Shown: positions 25,123 through 33,840 of the stretch, piece by piece
How positions within the stretch are numbered: position 1 is the first letter of the stretch
How the letters are laid out: each line of letters starts with the position of its first letter
Translations under genes and position numbers: made by a program
Source: an uncultured Lachnospiraceae bacterium
Lineage (GTDB): Bacteria > Bacillota > Clostridia > Lachnospirales > Lachnospiraceae
Direction: 5' to 3'
Assembly (NCBI GenBank): GCA_947631665.1
Contig: CANRMF010000014.1
Span: 1-44,156 of the forward strand
Length of the DNA: 44,156 bases
Notes under the pieces: generated by a model
Told to the model about the DNA's origin: nothing
The model's database searches: none
What the model saw: the letters and a program-made list of their open reading frames with translations, nothing else

Positions 25123-26238
25123 ATGAAAAAAGTATTTCTGGCGTTTTTCTGCATACTTTTACTGGCAGACTCGATTCCGGTCAATGCGAAAGAGCCGGAT
25201 TTAGGCTGCATTTCGGCGGTGTTAATTGACGCGGAATCCGGAAGGGTACTCTATGAAAAAAATGCTGAAGAAGAAAGGGCGATGGCAAGCACAACAAAAA
25301 TTATGACCTGTATGATTGCATTGGAACAGTCCAATCCGGAGGAACTTGTCACAGTTTCAAAAAATGCCACGCGTATGCCAAAGGTGAAAATGTACATAAA
25401 GCAGGGAGAACAGTACCGGCTGAAAGATTTATTGTATGCGCTCATGCTTGAATCGTATAATGATGTGGCTGTCGCCATCGCTGAACATATTGGCGGGAGT
25501 GTGAAAGGGTTTGCAAAGCGTATGAATCAGAAAGCAAAAGAACTGGGAATGATTCATACCCATTTTGTGACGCCGAATGGTCTGGACGCAAAAAAACATT
25601 ATTCCACTGCCAAAGACATGGCGCTTTTAGGCGCGTATGCCATCAAAAACCCGACGTTTCTGGAGATTGTAAACAAAAAAAATTATCGTATCAAAGAGCA
25701 GAAAAGCGGAAGAATAATTCAGGTTTCCAATAAGGACGCTTATCTCTCTATTGACGCTGATGCAATCGGAATTAAAACAGGTTTTACAAACCGCGCGGGA
25801 TATTGTTTTGTCGGCGCAGTGAAGCAGGACACAGCGGTCTTTACCTCCTGTGTGCTTGCGAGCGGCTGGCCGCCAAATAAAAATCAGAAATATACGGATA
25901 CAAAAAAACTGATGGCTTTTGGGAAACAGCATTTTAAAAAAGATTTATTAAAAATAAACAAAAAGGTTGTTCTGGATATTGATAATGGGCGTTTCAGTCA
26001 TCTGACGGCGCAGATTCAGGGCGAAAAAGAAATTTTAAAACAAAATCAGGAAAGTTACCGTTTTGAAACGAAATATTCTTATAAATTGCCAGTCAAAAAT
26101 AATCAGGTCATTGGTTATACTAATGTATATATTGGGGATTTCTGTTTTGGAAGTTTTGAAATCAGGGCGATGCATGATGTGCCGGTTTATGACTATCAGT
26201 ATTGTTTGAGGGATATTTTAAAACGGCTGTTTCCGTAA
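25123..26238 (+). CDS. D-alanyl-D-alanine carboxypeptidase (S11), second copy
   Basis: A 371-residue secreted S11 enzyme. The signal peptide is at 1-22 (MKKVFLAFF...PVNA). The active-site motifs are S56-x2-K59, S111-Y-N113 and K218-T-G220; the SYN form differs from the SGN of the copy at 22296, so the two are diverged paralogues rather than a recent duplication. The C-terminal part (about 280-371) is beta-rich. The start at 25123 follows AGGAGG at 25114-25119; an in-frame ATG at 25111 overlaps that site. DacB/DacF types in Firmicutes act on cell wall or spore cortex; which applies here is not clear. Confidence 0.92.
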   Translation: MKKVFLAFFCILLLADSIPVNAKEPDLGCISAVLIDAESGRVLYEKNAEEERAMASTTKIMTCMIALEQSNPEELVTVSKNATRMPKVKMYIKQGEQYRLKDLLYALMLESYNDVAVAIAEHIGGSVKGFAKRMNQKAKELGMIHTHFVTPNGLDAKKHYSTAKDMALLGAYAIKNPTFLEIVNKKNYRIKEQKSGRIIQVSNKDAYLSIDADAIGIKTGFTNRAGYCFVGAVKQDTAVFTSCVLASGWPPNKNQKYTDTKKLMAFGKQHFKKDLLKINKKVVLDIDNGRFSHLTAQIQGEKEILKQNQESYRFETKYSYKLPVKNNQVIGYTNVYIGDFCFGSFEIRAMHDVPVYDYQYCLRDILKRLFP

Positions 26239-26290
26239 AGTTCAGCTTGCAGCTCGAATCCGCTTCGCTGCTTGTCGCTGCGGTGGTGTT
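26237..26290. repeat. 54-bp direct repeat, copy 1
   Basis: It begins AAAGTTCAGCTTGCAGC at the stop of the second carboxypeptidase gene and ends GCGGTGGTGTT. It differs from copy 2 at two positions only (T/C and G/C). It can fold on itself through GCAGC/GCTGC and CGAA/TTCG. Confidence 0.9.
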
Positions 26291-26304
26291 AGCAGTTTAT
26301 TTTC

Positions 26305-26358
26305 AAAGTTCAGCCTGCAGCTCGAATCCGCTTCGCTGCTTCTCGCTGCGGTGGTGTT
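26305..26358. repeat. 54-bp direct repeat, copy 2
   Basis: This is the second copy, 68 bases after the first and separated from it by 14 bases. Its first 11 bases, AAAGTTCAGCC, also form the left end of the large palindrome that ends at 26442. Confidence 0.9.
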
Positions 26359-26442
26359 CCACCACCGGATAAAATAATTTTTCACCGAATAGTGCGCAAG
26401 CGCCCTATCGGCTCAAATTATTTTATCGGACGGCTGAACTTT
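26305..26442. repeat. Nested palindromic element (REP or MITE-like)
   Basis: Outer arms AAAGTTCAGCC (26305-26315) and GGCTGAACTTT (26432-26442) enclose several stems. One is CGGTGGTG/CACCACCG with a three-base loop (26350-26368). Another is a perfect 13-base pair, GATAAAATAATTT (26368-26380) with AAATTATTTTATC (26415-26427). Inside that lies an imperfect stem of CCGAATAG and GCGC. No open frame or transposase is present. With the direct repeats this fills most of the 26239-26600 gap; the rest (26443-26600) is A-T rich and leads to dapF. Confidence 0.8.
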
Positions 26443-26531
26443 GGGGCAAATTTAGTTTTACATCTGGGGATATCTGTGTTATATTTATACCAAATTGGGT
26501 TTTACACTAAATATTGTGTTTTTTTCTTTTA

Positions 26532-26559
26532 TTGTAACAAAATCATGATGTTTTATAAG
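26532..26559 (+). promoter_or_regulatory. Possible dapF promoter
   Basis: TTGTAA (26532-26537), 16 bases, TATAAG (26554-26559). The match is weak. Confidence 0.35.
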
Positions 26560-26600
26560 TTTTTATTTTGTCTGAAAGCAGGATTGTTTCGGAGGTGTTT

Positions 26601-27434
26601 ATGAAGTTTACAAAGATGGAAGGTTGTGGAAACGATTATATTTATATCAACGGTTTTGAATACCAGATTGATAATCCGGAAAAACTTGCACAGAAGGTCA
26701 GTGACAGACATTTTGGAATCGGATCTGACGGACTGATTATTATCAATCCTTCTGCGGTTGCAGATTTCAGAATGGATATGTATAATGCGGACGGTTCTCA
26801 GGGAGAGATGTGCGGAAACGGTATCCGGTGCGTCGCAAAATATGTCTATGATTTCGGATTGACGGAAAAAAAGCAGATTACAGTGGAAACGCTTGGAGGA
26901 ATTAAAACACTTGATTTGACTGTTGTGGACGGAAAGGTTTCAACTGTCCGCGTCAATATGGGCGCGCCTGTCCTTGAAGCGAATAAGGTGCCGGTGCTCT
27001 CCGACAAAGAGCAGGTGATTGACGAGCCGGTTCAGGTGCTCGGAAAAACGTACCGGATTACATGCGTATCTATGGGAAATCCACACGCAGTAACATTTGT
27101 TGACGACACCGATGCTTTGGAGATTGAGCAGATTGGCCCATGCTTTGAACATGACAAAATGTTTCCAAACCGCGTCAATACGGAATTTGTACAGGTGCTT
27201 GACCGTAATACGATTAAAATGCGCGTTTGGGAAAGGGGCTCCGGCGAGACTTTTGCCTGCGGTACCGGTACATGCGCAAGCGTCGTCGCATGTGTCTTAA
27301 ACGGAAAAACAGACCCTCAGGTAACTGTCCATCTGCTGGGCGGAGATTTGTTTATTGAATATGATACGAATGAAAATACCGTCTATATGACCGGCCCGGC
27401 AAGGGTTGTATTTTGCGGGGAATATGATGCGTAG
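26601..27434 (+). CDS. dapF: Diaminopimelate epimerase
   Basis: DapF converts LL- to meso-diaminopimelate for lysine and peptidoglycan. The 277-residue protein has the two catalytic cysteines, C71 in GEMCGNGIRC and C220 in ETFACGTGTCAS, and the opening FTKMEGCGNDYIYI. The start at 26601 has GGAGG at 26591-26595; the frame stays open upstream to 26568 without a site. It sits directly before a murE that should use its product. Confidence 0.97.
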   Translation: MKFTKMEGCGNDYIYINGFEYQIDNPEKLAQKVSDRHFGIGSDGLIIINPSAVADFRMDMYNADGSQGEMCGNGIRCVAKYVYDFGLTEKKQITVETLGGIKTLDLTVVDGKVSTVRVNMGAPVLEANKVPVLSDKEQVIDEPVQVLGKTYRITCVSMGNPHAVTFVDDTDALEIEQIGPCFEHDKMFPNRVNTEFVQVLDRNTIKMRVWERGSGETFACGTGTCASVVACVLNGKTDPQVTVHLLGGDLFIEYDTNENTVYMTGPARVVFCGEYDA

Positions 27435-27481
27435 CATCTGAAAGCTGGGCAGTTGGCGTTGAAAAGGATAGGAGGCAGTCT

Positions 27482-28957
27482 ATGAAGCTTGTTGATTTAC
27501 TGACAAAGTTTGATTATGAAGTGGTTCAGGGAAGTACGGAGATTGAAATCAATCATCTGCAAAATGATTCCAGAAATGTCATGCCAAAGGACGTCTTTGT
27601 CTGTATCGAGGGCGCCGGTTTTGACGGGCACCAGTTTGTAAATGAAGTCAGTCAGAGCGGGGCTGCAGCCGTTGTGGTTATGAAGGAAACGGACGCTCCA
27701 AAAGATTTGACGGTGATACGGGTTTCGGATACGCGGTATGCGCTCGCCTGTATGTCCGCAGATTATTTCGGTAATCCGGCGGAAAAAATGACGACAATTG
27801 GCATTACGGGAACTAAAGGAAAAACGACGACCGCCTATATGGTGCGTTCCGTATTGGAGAGTATCGGAATAAAAACCGGACTGATTGGGACGATAGAAAC
27901 AATTATCGGCGAGCATGTGATACCGGCAAAAAACACGACGCCGGAATCATTTGTGATTCAAAAGAGTTTTGCCGAGATGGTGAAAGAGGGCTGCCGCTGT
28001 GTTGTCATGGAGGTTTCTTCGCAAGGGCTGATGCAGAACCGCGTTTCCGGTTTTACCTTTGATTATGGTATTTTTACCAATATTGAGCCGGATCATATCG
28101 GCCCGAATGAACATAAAGATTTTGATGATTATCTGCAGTGTAAGAAAAAACTGCTGACACAGTGCAGGCATGGCATTGTCAATATGGACGCGGATTATAT
28201 TGACCGCGTGCTGGAGGGGCATACCTGCGATTTGGAAACATACGGAGTCAATGGCAGTTATGATTTTATCGCCAAAAACATCAGGCTTTTTAAAAAACCG
28301 GGAAGTTTAGGCGTCTCTTATGATTTAGCCGGGAAACTGGAATTTCCGGTTGAAATTCATGTGCCGGGTTATTTTAATGTCTATAATTCTCTCTGCGCAG
28401 TGGCAATCTGCAGTCATTTTACTACGGATACGGAAAAAATCAGAGCCGCTCTGATGAATGTGCGCGTAAAAGGACGTGTGGAAATCATTCCGATATCCAA
28501 GCGGTTCACACTGATGATTGACTATGCGCACAATGCGATGAGTCTGGAAAGTCTGTTGGAGAGCCTGAGAGAATTTCAGCCAAAGCGTCTTGTTACCCTG
28601 TTTGGTTGTGGCGGAAACCGCTCAAAAGACCGGAGGTATGAAATGGGCGAAGTTTCTTCCCGCCTTTCCGATTTGACGATTGTAACTTCGGATAATCCGA
28701 GATTTGAAGAACCGATGGACATTATTCAGGATATCCTGACCGGCGTACAGAAGGCTGACGGTGAGTATGTGACGATACCGGATCGAAAAGATGCTATCCG
28801 CTATTCCATTTTGAACGCGCAGGACGGCGACGTCATTATCTTAGCCGGAAAAGGGCATGAAGACTATCAGGAAATCAGGGGAGTAAAATATCCGATGGAC
28901 GAGAGGGTTCTGATTGCTGAAATTATTGAAGAAGATGAAGTGAAAAAAGTATTATAG
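27482..28957 (+). CDS. murE: UDP-MurNAc-tripeptide synthetase, meso-DAP adding
   Basis: MurE adds the third residue to the peptidoglycan stem peptide in the cytoplasm. The 491-residue Mur ligase has the ATP loop GTKGKTT (110-116), the UDP-sugar region TTPESF, and D404-N-P-R407, the motif that marks diaminopimelate rather than lysine specificity. The neighbour dapF agrees with this. The ribosome site is AGGAGG at 27471-27476. Only 47 bases separate it from dapF, so they are probably co-transcribed. Confidence 0.94.
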   Translation: MKLVDLLTKFDYEVVQGSTEIEINHLQNDSRNVMPKDVFVCIEGAGFDGHQFVNEVSQSGAAAVVVMKETDAPKDLTVIRVSDTRYALACMSADYFGNPAEKMTTIGITGTKGKTTTAYMVRSVLESIGIKTGLIGTIETIIGEHVIPAKNTTPESFVIQKSFAEMVKEGCRCVVMEVSSQGLMQNRVSGFTFDYGIFTNIEPDHIGPNEHKDFDDYLQCKKKLLTQCRHGIVNMDADYIDRVLEGHTCDLETYGVNGSYDFIAKNIRLFKKPGSLGVSYDLAGKLEFPVEIHVPGYFNVYNSLCAVAICSHFTTDTEKIRAALMNVRVKGRVEIIPISKRFTLMIDYAHNAMSLESLLESLREFQPKRLVTLFGCGGNRSKDRRYEMGEVSSRLSDLTIVTSDNPRFEEPMDIIQDILTGVQKADGEYVTIPDRKDAIRYSILNAQDGDVIILAGKGHEDYQEIRGVKYPMDERVLIAEIIEEDEVKKVL

Positions 28958-28996
28958 ATTGGATTGATTACAGACTAAGGAAAGAAGGATAAACAT

Positions 28997-30880
28997 ATGT
29001 GTGGTATTTGTGGATTTTTTGGGAAGACGGAAAACAATAAAGAGATATTGAAAAAAATGATGGACAAGATTGCCCACAGAGGGCCTGACGACGAGGGAAT
29101 GTATGTGGACGCTCAGGCAGCCATCGGCCACCGCAGGCTGAGCATTATTGATTTGGATCATGGCGCACAGCCAATGTACAATGAAACCGGCGATATTGCG
29201 ATTGTTTTTAACGGAGAAATTTACAACCACTTAGAAATCCGAAAAGATTTAATAGGGAAAGGCCATCAGTTTGCCAATGATTCCGATACCGAATGTCTGA
29301 TTCATGGATATGAGGAATACGGCGTCGATCTGCTTTCAAAACTGCGTGGAATGTTTGCCTTTGTAATCTGGGATTCCAAAAATCAGACCGCTTTTGGCGC
29401 AAGAGACCATTTTGGAATTAAACCGTTTTATTATGCAAAAGATGAAAAGCATTTGATTTTCGCTTCGGAGACAAAAGCCATTCTGGAGTTTCCTGAATTC
29501 CGCAAAGAGTTGAATGAGGCTGCGCTGGAGCAGTATTTGAGTTTTCAGTATTCCGTCCTTCCGGAAACTTTCTTTAAAGGGATTTACCGGCTTCCTGCCG
29601 GTCACTATATGATTTATAAAGACGGGCATCTGACTATCGACCGCTATTTTGATCCGATGATGGAGCCAAAGAGCGACGGAAATCTTTCCGAGACCGTTTC
29701 GGAGATTGAGGCAGTCGTCCACGATACCGTTGACGCCCATATGATTGCCGACGTCGAAGTTGGTTCTCTGTTGTCGAGCGGCGTGGATTCCAGTTATGTT
29801 GTTTCCGAATTTCCGGGCGAGAAAACGTTTACCGTCGGTTTTCTGGACAAGCAAAGCCGCTACAATGAAATCCGTTATGCGGAGGACTTGGTCGGAGAAC
29901 TGGGCAAGAAAAACTTCAGTAAAAATATTGACAGCGATGAATATTTTGATTCAATCGAAACGGTGATGTATTACATGGACGAGCCGCTTGCAGATCCGTC
30001 CTGTATTGCGCTGTATTTTGTCGACCAGCTCGCCGCAGAGCAGATTAAGGTCGTTCTGTCCGGCGAGGGCGCAGATGAGTTTTTCGGAGGATACAATATT
30101 TACCACGAACCGCTGTCTTTGAAAAATTATCAGAAAATTCCGAAATTTATCCGCAAAGGCCTTGCGTCAATTGCAAAAAAAATGCCGGATATCAAAGGAC
30201 GCGATTTTATTATACGGGGCAGCAAGAGTGTGGAGGAGAGGTTTATCGGAAATGCAAACATGTTTTCCGTTGAGGATCGGGAGAAACTTTTAAAGACCAA
30301 TCTGACGCATATCACACCACAGGAAATTGTATCGACGACCTACGACAAAGTATCGCATCTCAATGATATTGCAAAAATGCAGTATATCGATACGAATTTC
30401 TGGCTTCAGGGCGATATCTTATTAAAAGCCGATAAAATGAGCATGGCGCATTGCCTTGAGTCGAGAGTACCGTTCCTTGACGTGAAGGTTTTTGAATATG
30501 CAAAGAAGCTGCCGATTGACTTCCGGTGCAATAAAGAGGCTACCAAGAGGGCTTTCCGGATTGCTGCAAAACGTCATATACCGGAAGCGACAGCCAATAA
30601 AAAGAAGTTGGGCTTTCCGGTTCCAATCCGCGTATGGCTGAAGGAGGAGCGCTATTACAACCGCGTTCTTTCCACGCTGACATCGGATACGGCAAAACAG
30701 TTTTTCCATACAGAACAGCTTGTTCAGCTGATGGAGGAGCATAAAGCGGGAAAAGCCGACCACAGCAGAAGAATCTGGACTGTTTATGTTTTTCTGGTAT
30801 GGTATCGGGTTTACTTCGAGGAAGAAGCCTTTTGTCCGAAAAATCACGACTGGATACAACAGCGGATTCGGACGGCATAA
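28997..30880 (+). CDS. asnB: Asparagine synthetase, glutamine-hydrolysing
   Basis: AsnB makes asparagine from aspartate, glutamine and ATP. In the 627-residue protein C2 is the glutaminase nucleophile (MCGICGFFG), the class II glutamine amidotransferase domain covers about 2-190, and the synthetase domain has the PP-loop SSGVDSS (260-266; usually SGGVDSS). EGADEFFGGY and the C-terminal SRVPFLD region are typical. It lies 39 bases after murE. In Bacillus some AsnB proteins amidate DAP in the cell wall; the place beside murE and dapF makes that role worth testing, though ordinary asparagine synthesis is the default call. Confidence 0.92.
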   Translation: MCGICGFFGKTENNKEILKKMMDKIAHRGPDDEGMYVDAQAAIGHRRLSIIDLDHGAQPMYNETGDIAIVFNGEIYNHLEIRKDLIGKGHQFANDSDTECLIHGYEEYGVDLLSKLRGMFAFVIWDSKNQTAFGARDHFGIKPFYYAKDEKHLIFASETKAILEFPEFRKELNEAALEQYLSFQYSVLPETFFKGIYRLPAGHYMIYKDGHLTIDRYFDPMMEPKSDGNLSETVSEIEAVVHDTVDAHMIADVEVGSLLSSGVDSSYVVSEFPGEKTFTVGFLDKQSRYNEIRYAEDLVGELGKKNFSKNIDSDEYFDSIETVMYYMDEPLADPSCIALYFVDQLAAEQIKVVLSGEGADEFFGGYNIYHEPLSLKNYQKIPKFIRKGLASIAKKMPDIKGRDFIIRGSKSVEERFIGNANMFSVEDREKLLKTNLTHITPQEIVSTTYDKVSHLNDIAKMQYIDTNFWLQGDILLKADKMSMAHCLESRVPFLDVKVFEYAKKLPIDFRCNKEATKRAFRIAAKRHIPEATANKKKLGFPVPIRVWLKEERYYNRVLSTLTSDTAKQFFHTEQLVQLMEEHKAGKADHSRRIWTVYVFLVWYRVYFEEEAFCPKNHDWIQQRIRTA

Positions 30881-30899
30881 GAACGGATTTTACATTTTT

Positions 30900-30925
30900 C
30901 GTCAGATTTCACTTGATATTTGACG
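30900..30925 (+). promoter_or_regulatory. Dyad overlapping a possible -35 box upstream of the decarboxylase operon
   Basis: CGTCAGAT (30900-30907) and ATTTGACG (30918-30925) pair with one wobble over ten bases. The right arm contains TTGACG, a possible -35. Confidence 0.35.
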
Positions 30926-30948
30926 GTAAAAGATTTAATCTATATGAG
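30920..30948 (+). promoter_or_regulatory. Possible promoter of the Na+ decarboxylase operon
   Basis: TTGACG (30920-30925), 17 bases, TATGAG (30943-30948). The -10 is imperfect. The leader would then hold two further hairpins, at 30998-31015 (CGCAGGAA/TTTCTGCG) and 31024-31047 (AACTCTCAT/ATGAGGGTT), the second just before the ribosome site. Confidence 0.4.
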
Positions 30949-31074
30949 GTGAAAATTGTAACATTTTTATTCGACAGAATGAATTGTTGTTGCTAATCGC
31001 AGGAATATTTCTGCGTAAATAAAAACTCTCATAAATTGATGAGGGTTCAATAATATATAATGGAGGACTATTTT

Positions 31075-32520
31075 ATGAGTACTACGGCAGAAGTTACAGC
31101 AAGAAAGAGAATGGAAGCTCTCCTTGATGATAACAGTTTTGTTGAAATCGGTGCTTTTGTAAAAGCAAGAAGTACGGATTTTAACCTTCCAAAAAAAGCT
31201 GCTTTGTCAGACGGTGTCATTACCGGATATGGACTCATCAACGGCAGACTGGTGTATGCGTACAGTCAGGACGCGTCAGTATTGGGAGGTTCTGTTGGCG
31301 AAATGCACGCAAAGAAAATTTTAAATCTTTATCAGTTGGCAATGAAGACGGGCGCTCCGGTCATAGGTCTTATTGACAGTGCCGGTTTAAGGCTTCAGGA
31401 AGGCGTCGACGGATTAGACGCGTTTGGAAAAATTTACCAGAAACAGGCAATGGCTTCCGGCGTAATTCCACAGATTTCGGCTGTTTTCGGAAATTGTGGC
31501 GGAGGGCTTAGCGTTATGGCAGGTCTTTCTGATTTTACGTTTATGGAAAAAGACCATGCGCAGTTGTTTATCAATTCCCCGAATGCAGTTGACGGCAACA
31601 GAAAAGAACTCTGTGATACGGCGTCAGCTTCTTTCCAGAGCGGGCAGGCAGGCAATGTCGATTTTGTGGGAACGGAGTCAGAAATTTTAAATGAAATCAG
31701 AGATCTCATCTCCATCTTACCTGCGAACAACGAGGAGGAGGCCTGCGACGTCGAATGTAAAGACGATTTAAACAGAGCGGCGGCAGGAATTGAAACCCAG
31801 ATTGAAGATACAAAACTGGCGGCAGAAAATCTTTCTGACGATGGCTTTGTAATGGAAGTAAAGAAAGCGTATGCGCCGGAAATGTTTACGGCGTTTATCA
31901 AACTGAATGGCGCAACGGTCGGCGTCGTTGCAAACAGAACAAAAATCTACGGCGACGATATGGAGGCTGTGGCTGAATTTGATGCAAAACTTACATACAA
32001 GGGCTGTGAAAAAGCCGTTGATTTTGTAAACTTCTGCGACGCTTTTCAACTTCCGGTTCTGACGCTTACAAATGTAAACGGATATGAAACTTCAAAGTGT
32101 CAGGAATATCATGGCGCAAAGCAGACTTCAAAATTGATTTACGCTTATGCCAACGCCACTGTGCCAAAGGTAAATGTGATTCTTGGAAACGCCGTAGGAA
32201 GCGCTTATATTGCAATGAACAGTAAAGCAGTCGGCGCAGACATGGTTTACGCATGGCCGACGGCAAAAATCAGCATGATGGAAGCCGGAGAGGCTGTTAA
32301 AATCATGTATGCAGAGGAACTTGCAGCCGGAACGGCAGACGTTTCCACAAAGACGGCCGAATATGAAGCGATGCAGGGTTCTATTTCATCTGCCGCTGCC
32401 AGAGGCGTGGTGGACAGCATTATTGAGCCGGCAGATACGAGAAAGTATGTCATTGGAGCTTTTGAAATGCTCTATACCAAATACGAGGAAAGACCATCAA
32501 AAAAACATGGAACCGTTTAA
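31075..32520 (+). CDS. Acyl-CoA carboxyltransferase subunit (12S/MmdA type)
   Basis: A 481-residue carboxyltransferase with the two crotonase-like halves of the acetyl/propionyl-CoA carboxylase beta family: the N half carries GLIDSAGLRLQEG and GNCGGGLSVMAGL, the C half NVILGNAVGSAYIAMNS. Such subunits move CO2 between biotin and an acyl-CoA, as in methylmalonyl-CoA decarboxylase or the transcarboxylase 12S protein. It is shorter and more diverged than classical MmdA (about 510), so the acyl-CoA is uncertain. The start at 31075 uses GGAGG at 31062-31066. It heads a five-gene operon. Confidence 0.85.
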   Translation: MSTTAEVTARKRMEALLDDNSFVEIGAFVKARSTDFNLPKKAALSDGVITGYGLINGRLVYAYSQDASVLGGSVGEMHAKKILNLYQLAMKTGAPVIGLIDSAGLRLQEGVDGLDAFGKIYQKQAMASGVIPQISAVFGNCGGGLSVMAGLSDFTFMEKDHAQLFINSPNAVDGNRKELCDTASASFQSGQAGNVDFVGTESEILNEIRDLISILPANNEEEACDVECKDDLNRAAAGIETQIEDTKLAAENLSDDGFVMEVKKAYAPEMFTAFIKLNGATVGVVANRTKIYGDDMEAVAEFDAKLTYKGCEKAVDFVNFCDAFQLPVLTLTNVNGYETSKCQEYHGAKQTSKLIYAYANATVPKVNVILGNAVGSAYIAMNSKAVGADMVYAWPTAKISMMEAGEAVKIMYAEELAAGTADVSTKTAEYEAMQGSISSAAARGVVDSIIEPADTRKYVIGAFEMLYTKYEERPSKKHGTV

Positions 32521-32533
32521 GAGAGGTGATCAA

Positions 32534-33406
32534 ATGAAAAAATTGCGTTATATTTTTAGTGTCATTTTGCTTCTTACCTGTTTCGTTTTTTCAGGTGTTT
32601 CCGTAAGGGCTGACGATACTTTAGATGAGAATGCGCTGGCAGGAATGTATGCGCAGCCGGAGGCGGAAACAGAACCGGAATCCACTTATGCTGACGGAAA
32701 ATTAACCCAGTCAGAGGTTGACCAATATGTCCAGCAGTATGCCGGAATGATTTCATCACTGTTAAGTTTTTCAGAGGAAGAAGTCGGGGTGGTTCAGAAA
32801 AGTTCTGAGGGACAGACCGGTTTTGAAGGTATTTTTGAAACTTACGAGCAACTGAAAGAGATGGACTTAGGAGAATATCAGACCTGTAACAATACGACCG
32901 TATCCGAAAGCGCGGCGGATAATGTCAATCTTCTTTTTGATATGGTTTTTGAAAAAAAGACAGTCACTCTGGATATTGATTTATCTGTTTACGATAATAT
33001 CGGAGTTACTTACAACAACTTATCTCTAGTAAACCGGGACGATGTTCTGAAAAAAGCAAAAAAAGGAAGCGGGGAGACGTTAAGCGAGCGAATGCTCACT
33101 GCGCTTGCAAATACCCTGATGGGTATGGGAACAGTCTTTCTTGTACTGATTTTTATCAGCTTAATTATTTCGTTGTTTAAATATATTCCGTTGATTACGC
33201 AAAAAGTAAATCAGCGCAAGGCAAAGCAGGCTCAGCAGTCTGTGCCTGCCGCAGTAAAAAATACGGACGCTGTGCAGGAATTGCCTGCCGATGTCAAAGA
33301 AAGTCCGGATAATCAGGAATTGATTGCCGTTATTGCCGCAGCGATTGCAGCAAGCGAACAGGTATCCACAGACAGTTTTGTAGTCCGTTCTATCAGAAGA
33401 AGATAA
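32534..33406 (+). CDS. OadG-family (gamma) subunit with extracytoplasmic domain
   Basis: A 290-residue protein. A signal peptide (1-26) is followed by an outer domain (27-190), one membrane helix (about 195-217, GMGTVFLVLIFISLIISLF) and a cytosolic tail rich in Ala, Gln and Val that ends VVRSIRRR. The helix plus tail is the OadG pattern; gamma subunits anchor and assemble the Na+ decarboxylase. The large outer domain is an addition to the usual short OadG of about 80 residues. The start at 32534 follows GAGAGGTGAT. It lies 13 bases after the carboxyltransferase gene. Confidence 0.75.
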   Translation: MKKLRYIFSVILLLTCFVFSGVSVRADDTLDENALAGMYAQPEAETEPESTYADGKLTQSEVDQYVQQYAGMISSLLSFSEEEVGVVQKSSEGQTGFEGIFETYEQLKEMDLGEYQTCNNTTVSESAADNVNLLFDMVFEKKTVTLDIDLSVYDNIGVTYNNLSLVNRDDVLKKAKKGSGETLSERMLTALANTLMGMGTVFLVLIFISLIISLFKYIPLITQKVNQRKAKQAQQSVPAAVKNTDAVQELPADVKESPDNQELIAVIAAAIAASEQVSTDSFVVRSIRRR

Positions 33407-33441
33407 AAAATCAAAGAGAAGTTTAGGAGGAATCAGTCAAA

Positions 33442-33804
33442 ATGAAAAATTATAGCATTACAGTCAATGGAACAACTTATGATGTTATTGTAGAGGAAAA
33501 AGGAAGCGCACAGAGCGCACCGGTAAGAAACAGCGCTCCGGCTGCCCCTGCGCCGGCTGCTGCCGCACCGGTATCAGACCAGACAGCGGGAAGCATTAAA
33601 GTAACCGCGCCGATGCCGGGTAAGGTTTTGTCCATTACCGCAGAAGTAGGTCAGGCAGTAAAGAAGGGCGACACAATTTTAGTATTTGAGGCAATGAAGA
33701 TGGAAAATTCTGTTGTAGCTCCACAGGACGGAACGGTTGCAGGAATTTCTGTTGCAGTAGGGGATTCCTTTGAATCCGGCGCTGTAATCGCTTCACTGAA
33801 CTAA
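33442..33804 (+). CDS. Biotin carboxyl carrier subunit (1.3S type)
   Basis: A 120-residue protein: a short N-terminal segment (1-20) with MKNYSITVNGTTYDV, an Ala/Pro linker (25-48), and a biotinyl domain (51-120). Biotin is attached at K86 in EAMKMENS. It carries CO2 between the carboxyltransferases and the membrane beta subunit. The ribosome site is TTAGGAGGA at 33422-33430. The flexible linker is typical of carriers that visit several active sites. Confidence 0.93.
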   Translation: MKNYSITVNGTTYDVIVEEKGSAQSAPVRNSAPAAPAPAAAAPVSDQTAGSIKVTAPMPGKVLSITAEVGQAVKKGDTILVFEAMKMENSVVAPQDGTVAGISVAVGDSFESGAVIASLN

Positions 33805-33840
33805 CGATGTAAGGCATGACTGTAAATTTGGAGGTAACTT

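Noticed and set aside
26237-26358. CRISPR-like repeats
   Set aside because: There are only two copies, 54 bases long with a 14-base spacer, no cas genes, and the unit belongs to a larger palindrome.
26392-26604. 70-codon plus-strand frame in the repeat gap
   Set aside because: It begins within the palindrome, lacks a ribosome site, and its composition (many F, Y, C) reflects A-T-rich non-coding DNA.
30998-31047. Terminators between asnB and the decarboxylase operon
   Set aside because: The two hairpins (30998-31015 and 31024-31047) have no T tract after them; they are noted as leader structures only.
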